64,000 nt of DNA. Origin: Emticicia sp040253585 (GTDB lineage: Bacteria; Bacteroidota; Bacteroidia; Cytophagales; Spirosomataceae). Shown here piece by piece: positions 32,955 to 42,244 of the stretch (positions are counted from its first letter, which is position 1; every line of letters starts with the position of its first letter). The translations under genes were made by a program, and so were the position numbers. The stretch lies in contig NZ_JBELAU010000009.1 in the NCBI RefSeq assembly GCF_040253585.1, positions 248,001-312,000 of the forward strand, given 5' to 3'. A model generated the notes under the pieces. It saw nothing but the letters and a program-made list of their open reading frames with translations, was not told the origin of the DNA and did no database searches.

Positions 32955-33614
32955 TTATAACTCTTTTATTTTGATACTCTTGAACGAAACCATATCTCCG
33001 TGGTCTTGAAGGGCAATTTTGCCTTTTGCGTGAGCTTTGGCAAACTCCCAGTTGGCAAATTTACTTCTGGCTACCATCACCTGCCAATCTGTGCTACCGT
33101 ATTCGTATTCAACCATTTTTTTGCCGTTGAGCCAATGTTCAACGTGGTTATCTTTTACGATGATTTTGCCGGTATTCCACTGCCCTGCTGGCTTTACAAC
33201 CGTTAAGTCGGCAGGTACTTGCATATCATAGTTTGCAGCAGTTTTCTGCACATCTTTTATCGGCGAAGGATAATTCTTATCATCAATGATTTGGTACTCA
33301 GGCCCTGACATATAAGAAGCTTGTGCCTCTGGTGTTTCAAGTACTTTATAAATAACACCACTATTGCCCTTAGGTGCAGCTTTAAATTCAAAGGTCAGTT
33401 CAAAGTCTTCGTATTCTTTATCGGTTACTAAATCGCCGTTGCCTCCGTGCGTCATTAATATGCCATCCATCACGTGCCAACCCTTAACAGTTGTTTCGTG
33501 CCATGTATGCCAACCTTTGGTGGTTTTACCATCAAATAAGTTTACTGTTTTGCCTTTTTGGGCATAAGCAAATGTGCTACAAGCAACAAGTGCCAAAACC
33601 ATTACTTTTTTCAT
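32955..33614 (-). CDS. DUF1080 (3-keto-disaccharide hydrolase-like) secreted protein
   Basis: 219 residues with a signal peptide ending near FAYAQ. It contains the DUF1080 concanavalin-like fold: LFDGKTTKGWHTWHETTVKG, GNGDLVTDKEYEDFELTFEF, KAAPKGNSGVIYKVLE, GPEYQIIDDKNY and GQWNTGKIIVKDNHVEHWLN. Some members of the family act on 3-keto-glucosides or bind glycans. The protein is the shorter of two DUF1080 proteins in this window; the other is at 51897-52829. It probably acts in the periplasm or at the cell surface on sugars; the substrate is unknown. Confidence 0.88.
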   Translation of the reverse strand: MKKVMVLALVACSTFAYAQKGKTVNLFDGKTTKGWHTWHETTVKGWHVMDGILMTHGGNGDLVTDKEYEDFELTFEFKAAPKGNSGVIYKVLETPEAQASYMSGPEYQIIDDKNYPSPIKDVQKTAANYDMQVPADLTVVKPAGQWNTGKIIVKDNHVEHWLNGKKMVEYEYGSTDWQVMVARSKFANWEFAKAHAKGKIALQDHGDMVSFKSIKIKEL

Positions 33615-33736
33615 TGTTTTAGAGCGTTGAATTTTAAATTTTTTGAAAGACCTACTTTGTATCTTTGAAAGTTTTTAAAATTAAGAATATGCTTTTGAAT
33701 TAGCAAATTTGCTGCAATCGAAAGAAAGAATATAAG

Positions 33737-34756
33737 TTACTTACCCGCAGATAAATGATTGATGCGATTTTCTTCAACGATTTTTAAAAGAAGAATTGTT
33801 CTGGCACTACCAATTGAAATAGCAGTGTTAGGAGATGTAAAAACTGTTTCGTAGATATTAAATGCTTTGTTAAGTTTTTCGCCAAAGACTTTGTAGTTAC
33901 CCGTTTTATCGCCCAAAACAACTTGACCATTGCAGGCTGAATAAATTTCGTATTTTTCGTTGGCTACACGCCCCCAAAGCAAACCAGAGGTAGGAATCTC
34001 CAACTTTTGCTTTTGATTGTGAATACGGCCTTTTTTGCCCATCCATCCGCCCATTGCAATAAAGTCTTTGGAGTTTTCAAATTGAATTTCGTGGAAGATA
34101 CTATTACCTATTTTCTGTTTCTTTCCCCACTGCTCATTTTCAAAAGCATACAAATGAGTTTTATTAGGTGTGTACATCAAAGCATAAACCTTTTTGTCGA
34201 ACTCATTGTACTTAACGCACCAAACCATCTTGAAAGCATTCTGATACACCCGTTTCCAAGTTTTGCCCTTATCGGTTGTTTTCAGAATAAAACCAAACGG
34301 AACTGTCTTTTCGGAATGAGCAATTGCGGAGTTCCCACCACAAATAAAAGCAGTTGAGTCATTCACAACCGTGAGGTTATAAAAACACGCTTTTTCGTAG
34401 CCTTTAATTTTGATTGTTTCCCAAGTATTGGTTGTCAGATTATGTCTGTAAACGATGCCTTTGTCGCCACTGATAATTAGATTTTCTTTATCGAAATGGT
34501 CTAATTTGTAAATATCAACGTTTTCGCTTGGGTAGCTAATGTTAGAAAGATTTCCTTCGGAGTCGATAGATTTTAATGTGCCGTACTTACCTCCTATCCA
34601 AAACTTATCACCTACGGGTATGATGTCATAATAAGACGAATCCGAATAAGATGTCCCTTGTTGCAAAACCTGAATATTTACCTTTTGGGAGTACGAAACA
34701 CCGCAGGTTAAAAATAGTAATAGGCCGAAAGTTATTTTAGGTAAAAGTTTCAACAA
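33737..34756 (-). CDS. Secreted beta-propeller-like protein (YCF48/sialidase type)
   Basis: 339 residues with signal peptide (GLLLFLTCGVSYSQ). Repeated strand segments such as KFWIGGKYGTLKSIDSEGNL, NLIISGDKGIVYRHNLTTNT, TAFICGGNSAIAHSEK and KGKTWKRVYQNAFK (the TDKGKTW motif is typical of Asp-box/BNR-like repeats) suggest a seven-bladed propeller. It resembles YCF48/photosystem-assembly-like propellers in Bacteroidota but has no named role. It lies alone between rnc and the DUF1080 gene on the same strand. Confidence 0.7.
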   Translation of the reverse strand: MLKLLPKITFGLLLFLTCGVSYSQKVNIQVLQQGTSYSDSSYYDIIPVGDKFWIGGKYGTLKSIDSEGNLSNISYPSENVDIYKLDHFDKENLIISGDKGIVYRHNLTTNTWETIKIKGYEKACFYNLTVVNDSTAFICGGNSAIAHSEKTVPFGFILKTTDKGKTWKRVYQNAFKMVWCVKYNEFDKKVYALMYTPNKTHLYAFENEQWGKKQKIGNSIFHEIQFENSKDFIAMGGWMGKKGRIHNQKQKLEIPTSGLLWGRVANEKYEIYSACNGQVVLGDKTGNYKVFGEKLNKAFNIYETVFTSPNTAISIGSARTILLLKIVEENRINHLSAGK

Positions 34757-34973
34757 ATGGCAGCTTATAGGTAATGGTGGTTGAATTCTATCAAATCACA
34801 AAAATAGATACTTGTAATGATTATACAAATAAATTCAAATCATTTTACTAAAAGGAAGAACAAACAATAGAAAAATGCAGCAGAAAGCGAGAGAATAAGA
34901 ATTATCAGCTTCACAGAAGCCCAAGTTATTTATCAATAACAAATATGCTAATAATTAGTATCTATTTACGCAG

Positions 34974-35720
34974 TTAAGATTTTATATCCAAAGCTTCGCA
35001 AGCTCGGCGTGCAGCTTCCTGTTCGGCTTTCTTTTTATTCCATCCCCCACCCTTACTCACGGCTTCGCCATCGACCGAAACTTGAGCCACAAATTCTTTG
35101 TGATGATGTTTACCATTTTCTTGTATAATCTCGAATGTAACACGTTTTCCCTCTTGCTGCGACCAGCTGAGTAAAATACTTTTGTAGTTTGTATTGGTTT
35201 GAATGACCGTATCAAGGTCGAAGTAGTTAGCGAGAAGTTTTTTCAAGATAAACTTTTTCGTAAACCGAAATCCCTTATCTAAGTAAATTGCCCCAATGAG
35301 AGCCTCCATGGCATCGCCATACATGGAAGTACGGTTGTGAGCGACTCTTTGTCCATCGAATTCAATGAGTCGCTCTAAACCTATTTTTCTTGCGAGAACA
35401 TTTAAAGACTCACGGTTGACAATACGAGAACGAATCTCGGTCAAGAAACCTTCATCTTTAAAAGGATATTTTTTGAAAAGGTATTCAGCCACAATCATCC
35501 CTAAAACCGAATCACCGAGGTATTCAAGTCTTTCGTTCGATTCTCTGAAACCACCAATGTTTGTTTCTTTCGAAGCAGACGTATGTCTAAAAGCAAGTTG
35601 ATAGAGCAACGGATTTCCTGGTTTTGCACCAATTATCTGCTCCACCGATTTTCTAAAACTGCGTTCTTTTGCATCAGTCTTGAAAAACCCCCAAAATGAA
35701 TTACTTACTTCCGACAACAC
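34974..35720 (-). CDS. rnc: Ribonuclease III
   Basis: 248 residues. It cleaves double-stranded RNA in rRNA and mRNA processing. The signature NERLEYLGDSVLGMIVAEYL (about residues 62-81, with acidic Glu and Asp metal ligands) and the second acidic site MYGDAMEALIGAIYLDKG (about 132-149) are intact. The C-terminal double-stranded-RNA-binding domain has NYKSILLSWSQQEGKRVTF and GWNKKKAEQEAARRACEAL. The start is 9 bases from the fabF stop, so it is co-transcribed with acpP and fabF, a common Bacteroidota arrangement. Confidence 0.97.
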   Translation of the reverse strand: MLSEVSNSFWGFFKTDAKERSFRKSVEQIIGAKPGNPLLYQLAFRHTSASKETNIGGFRESNERLEYLGDSVLGMIVAEYLFKKYPFKDEGFLTEIRSRIVNRESLNVLARKIGLERLIEFDGQRVAHNRTSMYGDAMEALIGAIYLDKGFRFTKKFILKKLLANYFDLDTVIQTNTNYKSILLSWSQQEGKRVTFEIIQENGKHHHKEFVAQVSVDGEAVSKGGGWNKKKAEQEAARRACEALDIKS

Positions 35721-35729
35721 GATTCGTAA

Positions 35730-36977
35730 TTAAATTTTCTTAAATATCAACGTAGCATTATGCCCACCGAAACCAAAACAATTACTCAAAACTACATCTA
35801 TTTTTCGAGCTTTCGCAACATTTGGTGTCAAATCTATTCGAGGGTCAATTGACTCATCAATATTGAAGAGATTGATTGTTGGTGGAACTACTTGATGTTT
35901 AATTGCTAAAACTGCCGCAACTGATTCAACCGCACCCGCAGCACCCAGTAAGTGGCCTGTCATTGATTTGGTTGAGCTGATACTCATTTTGTAAGTATGG
36001 TCGCCGAAAAGTTTTTCGATTGCCTTAATTTCTTGCGGGTCGCCCAATGGAGTTGATGTACCGTGCGTATTGATATAGTCAACTTCTTCTGGTTTGATAC
36101 CTGCATCTTCAAGGGCATCAACCATTGATAAATATGCTCCTTCGCCTTCTGGGTGTGGAGCCGTAATGTGATACGCATCAGAAGACATACCACCACCGAT
36201 GATTTCACAATAGATTTTAGCTCCACGAGCCACAGCGTGTTCGTATTCTTCAAGAATCAAGGCTGCACCGCCATCGCCCAATACAAAACCATCACGGTCT
36301 TTATCGTACGGACGAGAGCCTGTTGCTGGGTCGTCGTTTCTTTCTGACATAGCACGAAGTCCATTGAACCCACCGATACCCGCTTGAGTTACGGCTGCTT
36401 CTGAGCCACCCGAAACACAAACGTTGATTCTGCCTAAACGGATGTAGTTGAAGGCATCAATGATAGCATTATTAGTGGAAGCACAAGCTGAAACCGTGAT
36501 GTAGTTTGGTCCACGGAAACCATATTTGATTGAGATTTGGCCAGAAGCACTATCGGCAATCATTTTAGGAATAAAGAATGGGTTGAACTTCGGAGTTCCG
36601 TCGCCGTTCGAGAAATTGATAACTTCTTCTTCAAAAGTTTTCAAACCGCCGATACCCGACCCCCAAATTACGCCAACTTTATTTTTATTGATATTTTCTA
36701 AATCAAGACCAGAATCTTTGACGGCCTCATCGGCAACTATCATTGCAAACTGGGTGAATAAGTCCATCTTACGAGCTTCCTGACGTGGAATATACTTCGT
36801 AACATCGAAATCTTTTACTTCACAGGCAAATTGCGTACGAAACTTACTCGCATCGAATCTGGTGATGGTAGCTGCTCCACTTTTACCAGTTGAAAGCCCC
36901 TGCCAAAATTCTTCTACCGTATTGCCGATAGGTGTTAATGCTCCTAATCCTGTTACAACTACTCGTTTGAATGCCAT
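35730..36977 (-). CDS. fabF: Beta-ketoacyl-ACP synthase II
   Basis: 415 residues, the condensing enzyme of fatty-acid elongation. The active-site triad is visible: Cys in ITVSACASTNNAIIDAF (about 163), His in YINTHGTSTPLGDPQEIKAI (about 303), and His in SSTKSMTGHLLGAAGAVESV (about 340). The start MAFKRVVVTGLGALTPIGN is standard. It lies after acpP on the strand, with a repeat-containing gap of about 110 bases, and 9 bases before rnc. Confidence 0.98.
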   Translation of the reverse strand: MAFKRVVVTGLGALTPIGNTVEEFWQGLSTGKSGAATITRFDASKFRTQFACEVKDFDVTKYIPRQEARKMDLFTQFAMIVADEAVKDSGLDLENINKNKVGVIWGSGIGGLKTFEEEVINFSNGDGTPKFNPFFIPKMIADSASGQISIKYGFRGPNYITVSACASTNNAIIDAFNYIRLGRINVCVSGGSEAAVTQAGIGGFNGLRAMSERNDDPATGSRPYDKDRDGFVLGDGGAALILEEYEHAVARGAKIYCEIIGGGMSSDAYHITAPHPEGEGAYLSMVDALEDAGIKPEEVDYINTHGTSTPLGDPQEIKAIEKLFGDHTYKMSISSTKSMTGHLLGAAGAVESVAAVLAIKHQVVPPTINLFNIDESIDPRIDLTPNVAKARKIDVVLSNCFGFGGHNATLIFKKI

Positions 36978-37021
36978 AAAGTGTAAATGTTTGTGTCAAA
37001 GTAAAAAAATACAGAGTTCGA

Positions 37022-37081
37022 AGTACCGAGTTTAAGGATATGAATACATGGCCAAAAACTCGATACTCGGCACTCGGTACT
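37022..37081. repeat. Inverted repeat AGTACCGAGT / ACTCGGTACT between fabF and acpP
   Basis: Arms at 37022-37031 and 37072-37081 are exact complements. Between them the sequence has further variants of ACTCGGTACTCGG. The motif is of a low-complexity kind that recurs between genes, and it separates acpP from fabF. Confidence 0.65.
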
Positions 37082-37089
37082 AAGAATAC

Positions 37090-37326
37090 TTATTTAGAAT
37101 TTTCTTCCAAGTAAGTGATAGCCTGACCTACTGTCTGGATATTTTCTGCTTGGTCGTCTGGAATAGAGACATTAAATTCTTTTTCAAATTCCATTATCAA
37201 TTCTACGGTGTCGAGTGAATCGGCTCCTAAGTCATTTGTGAATGAAGCTTCTGGAGTTACTTCTGATACATCAACGCCGAGTTTCTCAACGATAATTTGC
37301 GTTACTTTAGTTGCAATTGCTGACAT
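37090..37326 (-). CDS. acpP: Acyl carrier protein
   Basis: 78 residues from ATG at 37326 (MSAIATKVTQIIVEKLGV); the longer reading from 37359 adds an unlikely prefix. The phosphopantetheine serine lies in NDLGADSLDTVELIMEFEKE (about residues 33-52), and the acidic helix bundle continues with FNVSIPDDQAENIQTVGQAI. It carries growing acyl chains for FabF and the other fatty-acid enzymes. It is followed by fabF and rnc. Confidence 0.97.
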   Translation of the reverse strand: MSAIATKVTQIIVEKLGVDVSEVTPEASFTNDLGADSLDTVELIMEFEKEFNVSIPDDQAENIQTVGQAITYLEENSK

Positions 37327-37567
37327 TTTGAACTGTAGTTTGGTGAAAAACGACTGCAAAGAAAACGCTTTTAAACGAAAACAACAAAATACAGGAAATT
37401 TTTTTAGTACGAGATTTGTTTAGACCTTTGCAACAGATTTTGTTAAAACGCTTATTTGCAACGAAAAATTAGGCAAAAAGTTATCAAAAATGCTGTATTT
37501 GCGTTGAAAAATATTCGGAAAGCAAATAAAAGTATCGTAAATAATAATTATAAAAATATACAAAGCA

Positions 37568-38377
37568 TTGAAAATCAATCATTTAAAAAACCAAGATTCG
37601 GGCAATTTTTTTCTAATTGCTGGCCCGTGCGTTGTTGAAGGACGAGACATGGCATTGGAAATTGCCGAGAAAATAAAAACGATTACCGACCGTTTGGCAA
37701 TTCCGTATATTTTTAAGGCGTCGTACAGAAAAGCGAATCGTACAAAACTTGATTCGTTTACGGGCATTGGCGATGAGTTGGCTTTGGGAATTTTGAAGGA
37801 AGTTGGACAAACTTTTGAAGTGCCAACAGTTACGGATATTCATGAATCAGAAGAGGCTGCTTTGGCGGCTCAGTACGTTGATGTTTTGCAGATTCCTGCG
37901 TTTCTTTGTCGTCAGACCGAACTTTTGGTAGCTGCTGCAAAAACAGGAAAAGCCGTAAACGTAAAGAAAGGACAATTCATGCACGGTTCAGGAATGGGCT
38001 TTGCCGTTGAAAAAGTAAAAGCCGTAAAACCAGATGCTGACGTAATGCTGACTGACCGTGGAAATTCGTTTGGCTATTCAGATATTGTGGTTGATTACAG
38101 AAATATCGTTGAAATGAAAGCCTTTGATGTGCCAATCGTTATGGATTGTACGCACTCGCTTCAACAACCGAATCAATCGTCGGGTGTGACGGGCGGAAAA
38201 CCCGCTCTTATCGAGACGATTGCCAAAGCGGCCATTGCCGTTGGTGCAGATGGTATTTTTATTGAAACACACCCAAATCCTGCCGTAGCGAAGTCGGACG
38301 GTGCAAATATGTTGGCACTTGATAAGCTCGAAGGCTTGCTCGAAAAACTATTAAGAGTGCGTGAAGCGGTGAGATAA
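37568..38377 (+). CDS. kdsA: 3-deoxy-8-phosphooctulonate synthase
   Basis: 269 residues. It condenses phosphoenolpyruvate with arabinose-5-phosphate to give Kdo-8-phosphate for LPS inner core. Family motifs seen are NFFLIAGPCVVEGRDMALEI, IFKASYRKANRTKLDSFTGI, PTVTDIHESEEAALAAQYVD, IPAFLCRQTELLVAAAKTGK, GSGMGFAVEK, TDRGNSFGYSDIVVDYRNI, DCTHSLQQPNQSSGVTGGKP and FIETHPNPAVAKSDGANML. The reading starts with TTG at 37568; no upstream ATG or GTG in frame is better placed, and the length is normal. It is divergent from acpP. Confidence 0.95.
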   Translation: MKINHLKNQDSGNFFLIAGPCVVEGRDMALEIAEKIKTITDRLAIPYIFKASYRKANRTKLDSFTGIGDELALGILKEVGQTFEVPTVTDIHESEEAALAAQYVDVLQIPAFLCRQTELLVAAAKTGKAVNVKKGQFMHGSGMGFAVEKVKAVKPDADVMLTDRGNSFGYSDIVVDYRNIVEMKAFDVPIVMDCTHSLQQPNQSSGVTGGKPALIETIAKAAIAVGADGIFIETHPNPAVAKSDGANMLALDKLEGLLEKLLRVREAVR

Positions 38378-38510
38378 GAAGCATTTTTTTGAGAAACCTG
38401 ACCACAGAATAACAAATTAAGGAGGAATTTCATTTTTCAGAAAATGATTTATATATTTGGTTATCCAACCAAATACAATGACTCCCAACTACTTAAATAT
38501 ACAGATAATA

Positions 38511-38840
38511 ATGGCAAAACGCAAAGACATTCAGGACGAACCTGAACAACAAATAAACATTGAGTTATCGGAAGAAATGGCTGAAGGAGTTTACGCAAAC
38601 TTGGCAATGATAGCTCACTCAAATACTGAATTTGTTATTGATTTTATCAGATTAATGCCTGGTGTGCCGAAAGCAAAAGTGAAATCAAGAGTGATTTTGA
38701 CCCCCGAACACGCACAACGTTTATTGACTGCGTTACAGGACAATATCGCAAAATACGAAGATAACTTTGGTGCAATTAGAGAAACAAACGAAGCATTACC
38801 GTTTCCGATGAATTTCGGTGGCCCAATGGGCGAAGCATAA
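38511..38840 (+). CDS. DUF3467 protein
   Basis: 109 residues from ATG at 38511 (MAKRKDIQDEPEQQINIELS); the longer reading from 38457 lacks a plausible leader. The family motif EEMAEGVYANLAMIAHSNTE, FVIDFIRLMPGVPKAKVKSR, VILTPEHAQRLLTALQDNIA is intact, and the tail is Pro/Gly/Met-rich (PFPMNFGGPMGEA). A small cytosolic protein of unknown function that is widespread in Bacteroidota and other phyla. Confidence 0.9.
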   Translation: MAKRKDIQDEPEQQINIELSEEMAEGVYANLAMIAHSNTEFVIDFIRLMPGVPKAKVKSRVILTPEHAQRLLTALQDNIAKYEDNFGAIRETNEALPFPMNFGGPMGEA

Positions 38841-38862
38841 TATTGCCGCTTCCAGTTCGCTG

Positions 38863-38903
38863 AAAACACAAAAAGCCTCGAATTTCGAGGCTTTTTGTGT
38901 TTT
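38863..38903. terminator. Perfect palindromic bidirectional terminator
   Basis: A 20-bp arm (38863-38882) is complementary to 38884-38903 around a single base, with a GCCTCG core and A/T-rich outer parts, between two convergent genes. Confidence 0.92.
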
Positions 38904-38966
38904 CCATGACACGACGAAATAATTTTCATGGCACGCTGTGAGTGTCAATGGTTATCAAAATAGAAA

Positions 38967-40100
38967 CTATTTTACTCGATTATATTTTTTCAGGATTTCT
39001 AAAGTTTTATCAATCGGCAAAGCCTCAACTTTCGTGTTTTCAAAACCAGTAAGGGTTTCGGCAGCAAAAAGAGAGTTTATAATAGCCTCTTCGGTTGCTT
39101 CAATTACGGCTTCAAAAAGTAGGTCTAAATCGTTGTTTCTGAGTACTTTAAAAGTTTCAAACATCGAATCAGAATTATGAGCGATTCTTAAATCCTCGGC
39201 CGTAGAAGCAGCAATTACGTAGTCGCCGCTACCGTTGGCTGCCATTCCGCCAGTTCGACCTAAACCCAACATTGCTCGTGCGGCCAGACGCTTTAAGTTT
39301 TTGGCATTGAGTGGAGCGTCAGTCAACACAACAATCATGCACGAGCCATCATCTTTGTAGGCTTCGTCGATTTTGCTGAATTTATGTTTTTTTAGTTCGA
39401 TACTCACAGGAACGCCATTGACTTGCAAAACTCCACCAAAGTTTGATTGTACTAAAACCCCAACGGTGTAGCCCCCTTTCGATTTTGGAAGAATTCTTGA
39501 AGAAGTGCCAATTCCACCCTTGAAACCAAAACAGACTGTTCCTGCACCTGCACCGACGTTACCTTCTTCCACTGCTCCCGTTTGAGCCTTCTTGAGAGCT
39601 TCCAGTACGTGTTCTTTGGTTATGAATCTTCTACGTATATCATTTAGTCCACCATCATTGGTTTCGCCTACGATGGGGTTTACGCTTCTGACGTCTTTAT
39701 TTTCGGGAGATTGAAAAGTATAATCAATAATTGCTGCCGAGGCAGTTGGCACGGAGAGAGTGTTGGTAAGTACGATTGGCGTTTCGATATTGCCCAGTTC
39801 TTCAACTTGTGAATAGCCGGCCAGTTTCCCGAAACCATTTCCGATGTGAATGGCCGCTGGAATTTTGTTTTGAAAAATGTTTTTGTCGTGTGGTAAAATG
39901 GCCGTTACGCCCGTGTGTACGCCATCAGGTTGGTGGAAAGTAACCTGCCCGACTTTTACGCCCGCAACATCAGTAATGGCATTGAGTTTGCCTGTTCGGA
40001 GTACGCCGATTTCGATGCCATAATCTCTTGCTCGCTTTTTCTGAGCAAAAATGGAGGAACTTGATAATAAGCAAAGGAAGAGTAAGAGGGGTTTGTTCAT
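38967..40100 (-). CDS. Secreted P1-family (DmpA/BapA-like) aminopeptidase
   Basis: 377 residues with signal peptide (LCLLSSSSIFAQ). The P1 (peptidase family S58) fold is shown by GIEIGVLRTGKLNAITDVAG, GVKVGQVTFHQPDGVHTGVT, IHIGNGFGKLAGYSQVEELG, IVGETNDGGLNDI, GNVGAGAGTVCFGFKGGIGT and GYTVGVLVQSNFGG. These enzymes self-cleave before the nucleophile (a Gly-x-Gly-Ser/Thr/Cys site in this region, here GAGTVC) to become active. They hydrolyse beta-peptides or D-amino-acid amides. The exact nucleophile is not certain by eye. It is convergent with the DUF3467 gene. Confidence 0.9.
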   Translation of the reverse strand: MNKPLLLFLCLLSSSSIFAQKKRARDYGIEIGVLRTGKLNAITDVAGVKVGQVTFHQPDGVHTGVTAILPHDKNIFQNKIPAAIHIGNGFGKLAGYSQVEELGNIETPIVLTNTLSVPTASAAIIDYTFQSPENKDVRSVNPIVGETNDGGLNDIRRRFITKEHVLEALKKAQTGAVEEGNVGAGAGTVCFGFKGGIGTSSRILPKSKGGYTVGVLVQSNFGGVLQVNGVPVSIELKKHKFSKIDEAYKDDGSCMIVVLTDAPLNAKNLKRLAARAMLGLGRTGGMAANGSGDYVIAASTAEDLRIAHNSDSMFETFKVLRNNDLDLLFEAVIEATEEAIINSLFAAETLTGFENTKVEALPIDKTLEILKKYNRVK

Positions 40101-40184
40101 GTTGGTTTTCTTTGGTTGATGATTTTTAGTAAAGATAAAACTTCTATTTAATCAAAACCAAAGAAAACTGTATTTATGGAAATT

Positions 40185-40262
40185 TACCACGGAGGCACGA
40201 ATTACATAGATTTTCACAGAACTGCCTCCATGTTAATTCGTGTAATTCGTGCCTCTGTGGTA
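40185..40262. repeat. Long inverted repeat of the GAGGCACGAATTACA type
   Basis: TACCACGGAGGCACGAATTA-CA (40185-40206) and its complement (40241-40262) form a 22-bp stem with one mismatch around a 34-base loop that contains a second partial GGAGGCA/TGCCTCC pair. The sequence is of a dispersed palindrome type I associate with intergenic regions of Bacteroidota, rather than with a simple terminator. Confidence 0.8.
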
Positions 40263-40279
40263 TAATATCAAAGTTAACT

Positions 40280-40915
40280 TTAAAATTCAATACCAAATCT
40301 TACAACCATTCGGCGGTAGTTTCTGACTTCGTTTGATTCGGTCCAGTAAATGGCGTCGCCGTTGCGTGCTTGGGCATATTCGGCACGTTGATAGCGATAA
40401 CCAAAGTTTAAGAGCCATGCTGAGCCATTTCGCATAGGAAATTTATAACCGATGGTCGGACAAACGATTAGTCCTCCCGAAGTTTTGAAACCCGTATTAT
40501 CTTCATTGAGCCAAGTGGTAGCATAGCCAACATCAAGGCTTCCGAGCAGAATACTTCCACCTTGCTTTTTCTGCACTAAACTTCTTCTGACTCCTGCCGA
40601 AATGGGCATTAAAACCGTTGGGCCATACGAATCAATACCCACGGTTAGACCAGCAGCGGTTTTTGAGTTTAGGTAAACCCCATTGAATGTCTGTAAAGAA
40701 AAGTTTACTCTATTTTGAGTTTGGTATTGAATGGGCTGTGGGTAATAGCTACTGTAATAAGCATACGTTTGGAATTTGCTTCGACCCAAGAGAGTGCCGA
40801 GTTCGGTTATATTGACAAAAGGGTGTTTTTTGAAGAAACCTTTTGTTTCTTTTTGTCCGAAAGATGGGAAAAAACCAATAATTCCCATCAAAACAAAGAT
40901 AAATGACTTTTTCAT
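40280..40915 (-). CDS. Outer-membrane beta-barrel-like protein of unknown function
   Basis: 211 residues with a signal peptide (MKKSFIFVLMGIIGFFPSFG). The mature chain has amphipathic strands such as YYPQPIQYQTQNRVNFSLQT, TAAGLTVGIDSYGPTVLMPI, GSILLGSLDVGYATTWLNED and LLNFGYRYQRAEYAQARNG, ending RMVVRFGIEF with a terminal aromatic. It is likely an outer-membrane barrel. Its start is 15 bases past the LVIVD gene stop on the same strand, so the two are probably in one unit. Confidence 0.75.
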   Translation of the reverse strand: MKKSFIFVLMGIIGFFPSFGQKETKGFFKKHPFVNITELGTLLGRSKFQTYAYYSSYYPQPIQYQTQNRVNFSLQTFNGVYLNSKTAAGLTVGIDSYGPTVLMPISAGVRRSLVQKKQGGSILLGSLDVGYATTWLNEDNTGFKTSGGLIVCPTIGYKFPMRNGSAWLLNFGYRYQRAEYAQARNGDAIYWTESNEVRNYRRMVVRFGIEF

Positions 40916-40929
40916 GATTTTGCTTGGGT

Positions 40930-42213
40930 TTAGTTTTCTCGTTTGACAGGAATGACACTTAACTGCTTCAAACTTTTAGGATTGGAAGTATCATATTGAT
41001 ACAAACCATCTTTACCGACCATCAAAAGGTGCTTTCCTTCGAGTGGAATTACATCGTAGGCATTAATTTTTTCAATGTGTTGTTGGAGCGTGATGTTTGT
41101 TGCCGAAGAAGCATCAAACGATTTTAGTCCATATTGACTTTCACAAATAAATAAATTCGGGAAATCAATAGCCAAACCCGCAGGCTGTTGCATCTGATAG
41201 CTTTTGATAAGGCTGGGAGAACTAAGATTCGATACGTTGACCACATCAAGCTGATTGGGAGATGCACCACACCAACCTGTGCGAAGCGTCACGTAGGCAA
41301 TATCGTTGTGTACAACTACGGGGTCGCAGGCACGTGCGTGCTGAAAAATAGATAAACGCTCCGGCTTTTCGGGGTTTTTATTATCGAAAATATACATGCC
41401 GGTATTTGAGCCAATGAAAAGTTTGTCTTTATACGGGAAAATAGTTTCGATTCCCCAACCTAAATTGATTTTGTCTTGTTGAGTGGGTTTGTTAAGCGTT
41501 TTTACATTGAAAACCAGCAAATCTGACTGCGAAACCGTATAAAGATAATCATCGTAAAGTGTAAAACGAGCCATCGAACCACCCGTTCCTGTTGTTCCTG
41601 CGGCACCATTTGCTCCGTTGGTTCCCGATTGTACCGAACCATTCTTAAAAGCCAAATCATAATAGTAAATCGGGTTTACGTTGCTGCCTTGGCCGCAATC
41701 GCTACGTACTTTTTCGGTTACAATTTTTATTTCATAATCGGTAACTGTCTGATTTTGAGGGTTGTAGTACCAAGAAATTCCATCGGTTAGACCACTTTGG
41801 AAAACATTTTGTACTCGTCCTGTTTCCTTGATTGCCTTTGGATTGGTAATATCGAAAGTGACAATATCCATGTAATTATCGGCATAAAGGGTGTTTTCTT
41901 TCACAGCCATATCAACAACGCCAGGAATTTTCAAAAAAGCGATGTTTTGAGGTTGCTGAGGTTTGGTGTTATCAATGATATGAATGCCTTTCTTTATTTC
42001 GTTGATAAAAATGTAGTTGTCTTTTACGTAGATTTTTCCAGGGTTTTTCAAATCTTGTGGCGTTTCGGAAGCGATGCCTGAACGAATTTGTTCGAAGCTT
42101 AGCACGACAGGCACGGTTGTGCGATAAGTGCGAGTTGTTTCGCAGTCATCGGAGCAAGCTGAGTTGCCAATGGCTAAGCCAATACAACTCATCAGAAGTA
42201 AAATGTTTTTCAT
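40930..42213 (-). CDS. LVIVD-repeat surface lipoprotein
   Basis: 427 residues. A lipobox (GNSAC, Cys about 20) anchors it. The rest is a beta-propeller-like chain with LVIVD-type repeats (IYVKDNYIFINEIKKGIHII, DMAVKENTLYADNYMDIVTF, LYTVSQSDLLVFNVKTLN, IFPYKDKLFIGSNTGMYIFD) and a Gly/Thr-rich loop (GTNGANGAAGTTGTGGS). These proteins are common at Bacteroidota surfaces; no enzymatic role is known. It belongs to the run of minus-strand envelope genes 40280-44864. Confidence 0.82.
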   Translation of the reverse strand: MKNILLLMSCIGLAIGNSACSDDCETTRTYRTTVPVVLSFEQIRSGIASETPQDLKNPGKIYVKDNYIFINEIKKGIHIIDNTKPQQPQNIAFLKIPGVVDMAVKENTLYADNYMDIVTFDITNPKAIKETGRVQNVFQSGLTDGISWYYNPQNQTVTDYEIKIVTEKVRSDCGQGSNVNPIYYYDLAFKNGSVQSGTNGANGAAGTTGTGGSMARFTLYDDYLYTVSQSDLLVFNVKTLNKPTQQDKINLGWGIETIFPYKDKLFIGSNTGMYIFDNKNPEKPERLSIFQHARACDPVVVHNDIAYVTLRTGWCGASPNQLDVVNVSNLSSPSLIKSYQMQQPAGLAIDFPNLFICESQYGLKSFDASSATNITLQQHIEKINAYDVIPLEGKHLLMVGKDGLYQYDTSNPKSLKQLSVIPVKREN

Positions 42214-42244
42214 AATTAGTGTTAGAGAAAGAATATAAAAACAA

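Noticed and set aside
33656..33667. TATCTTTG on the plus strand as a promoter
   Set aside because: There is no plus-strand gene downstream; both neighbouring genes are on the minus strand.
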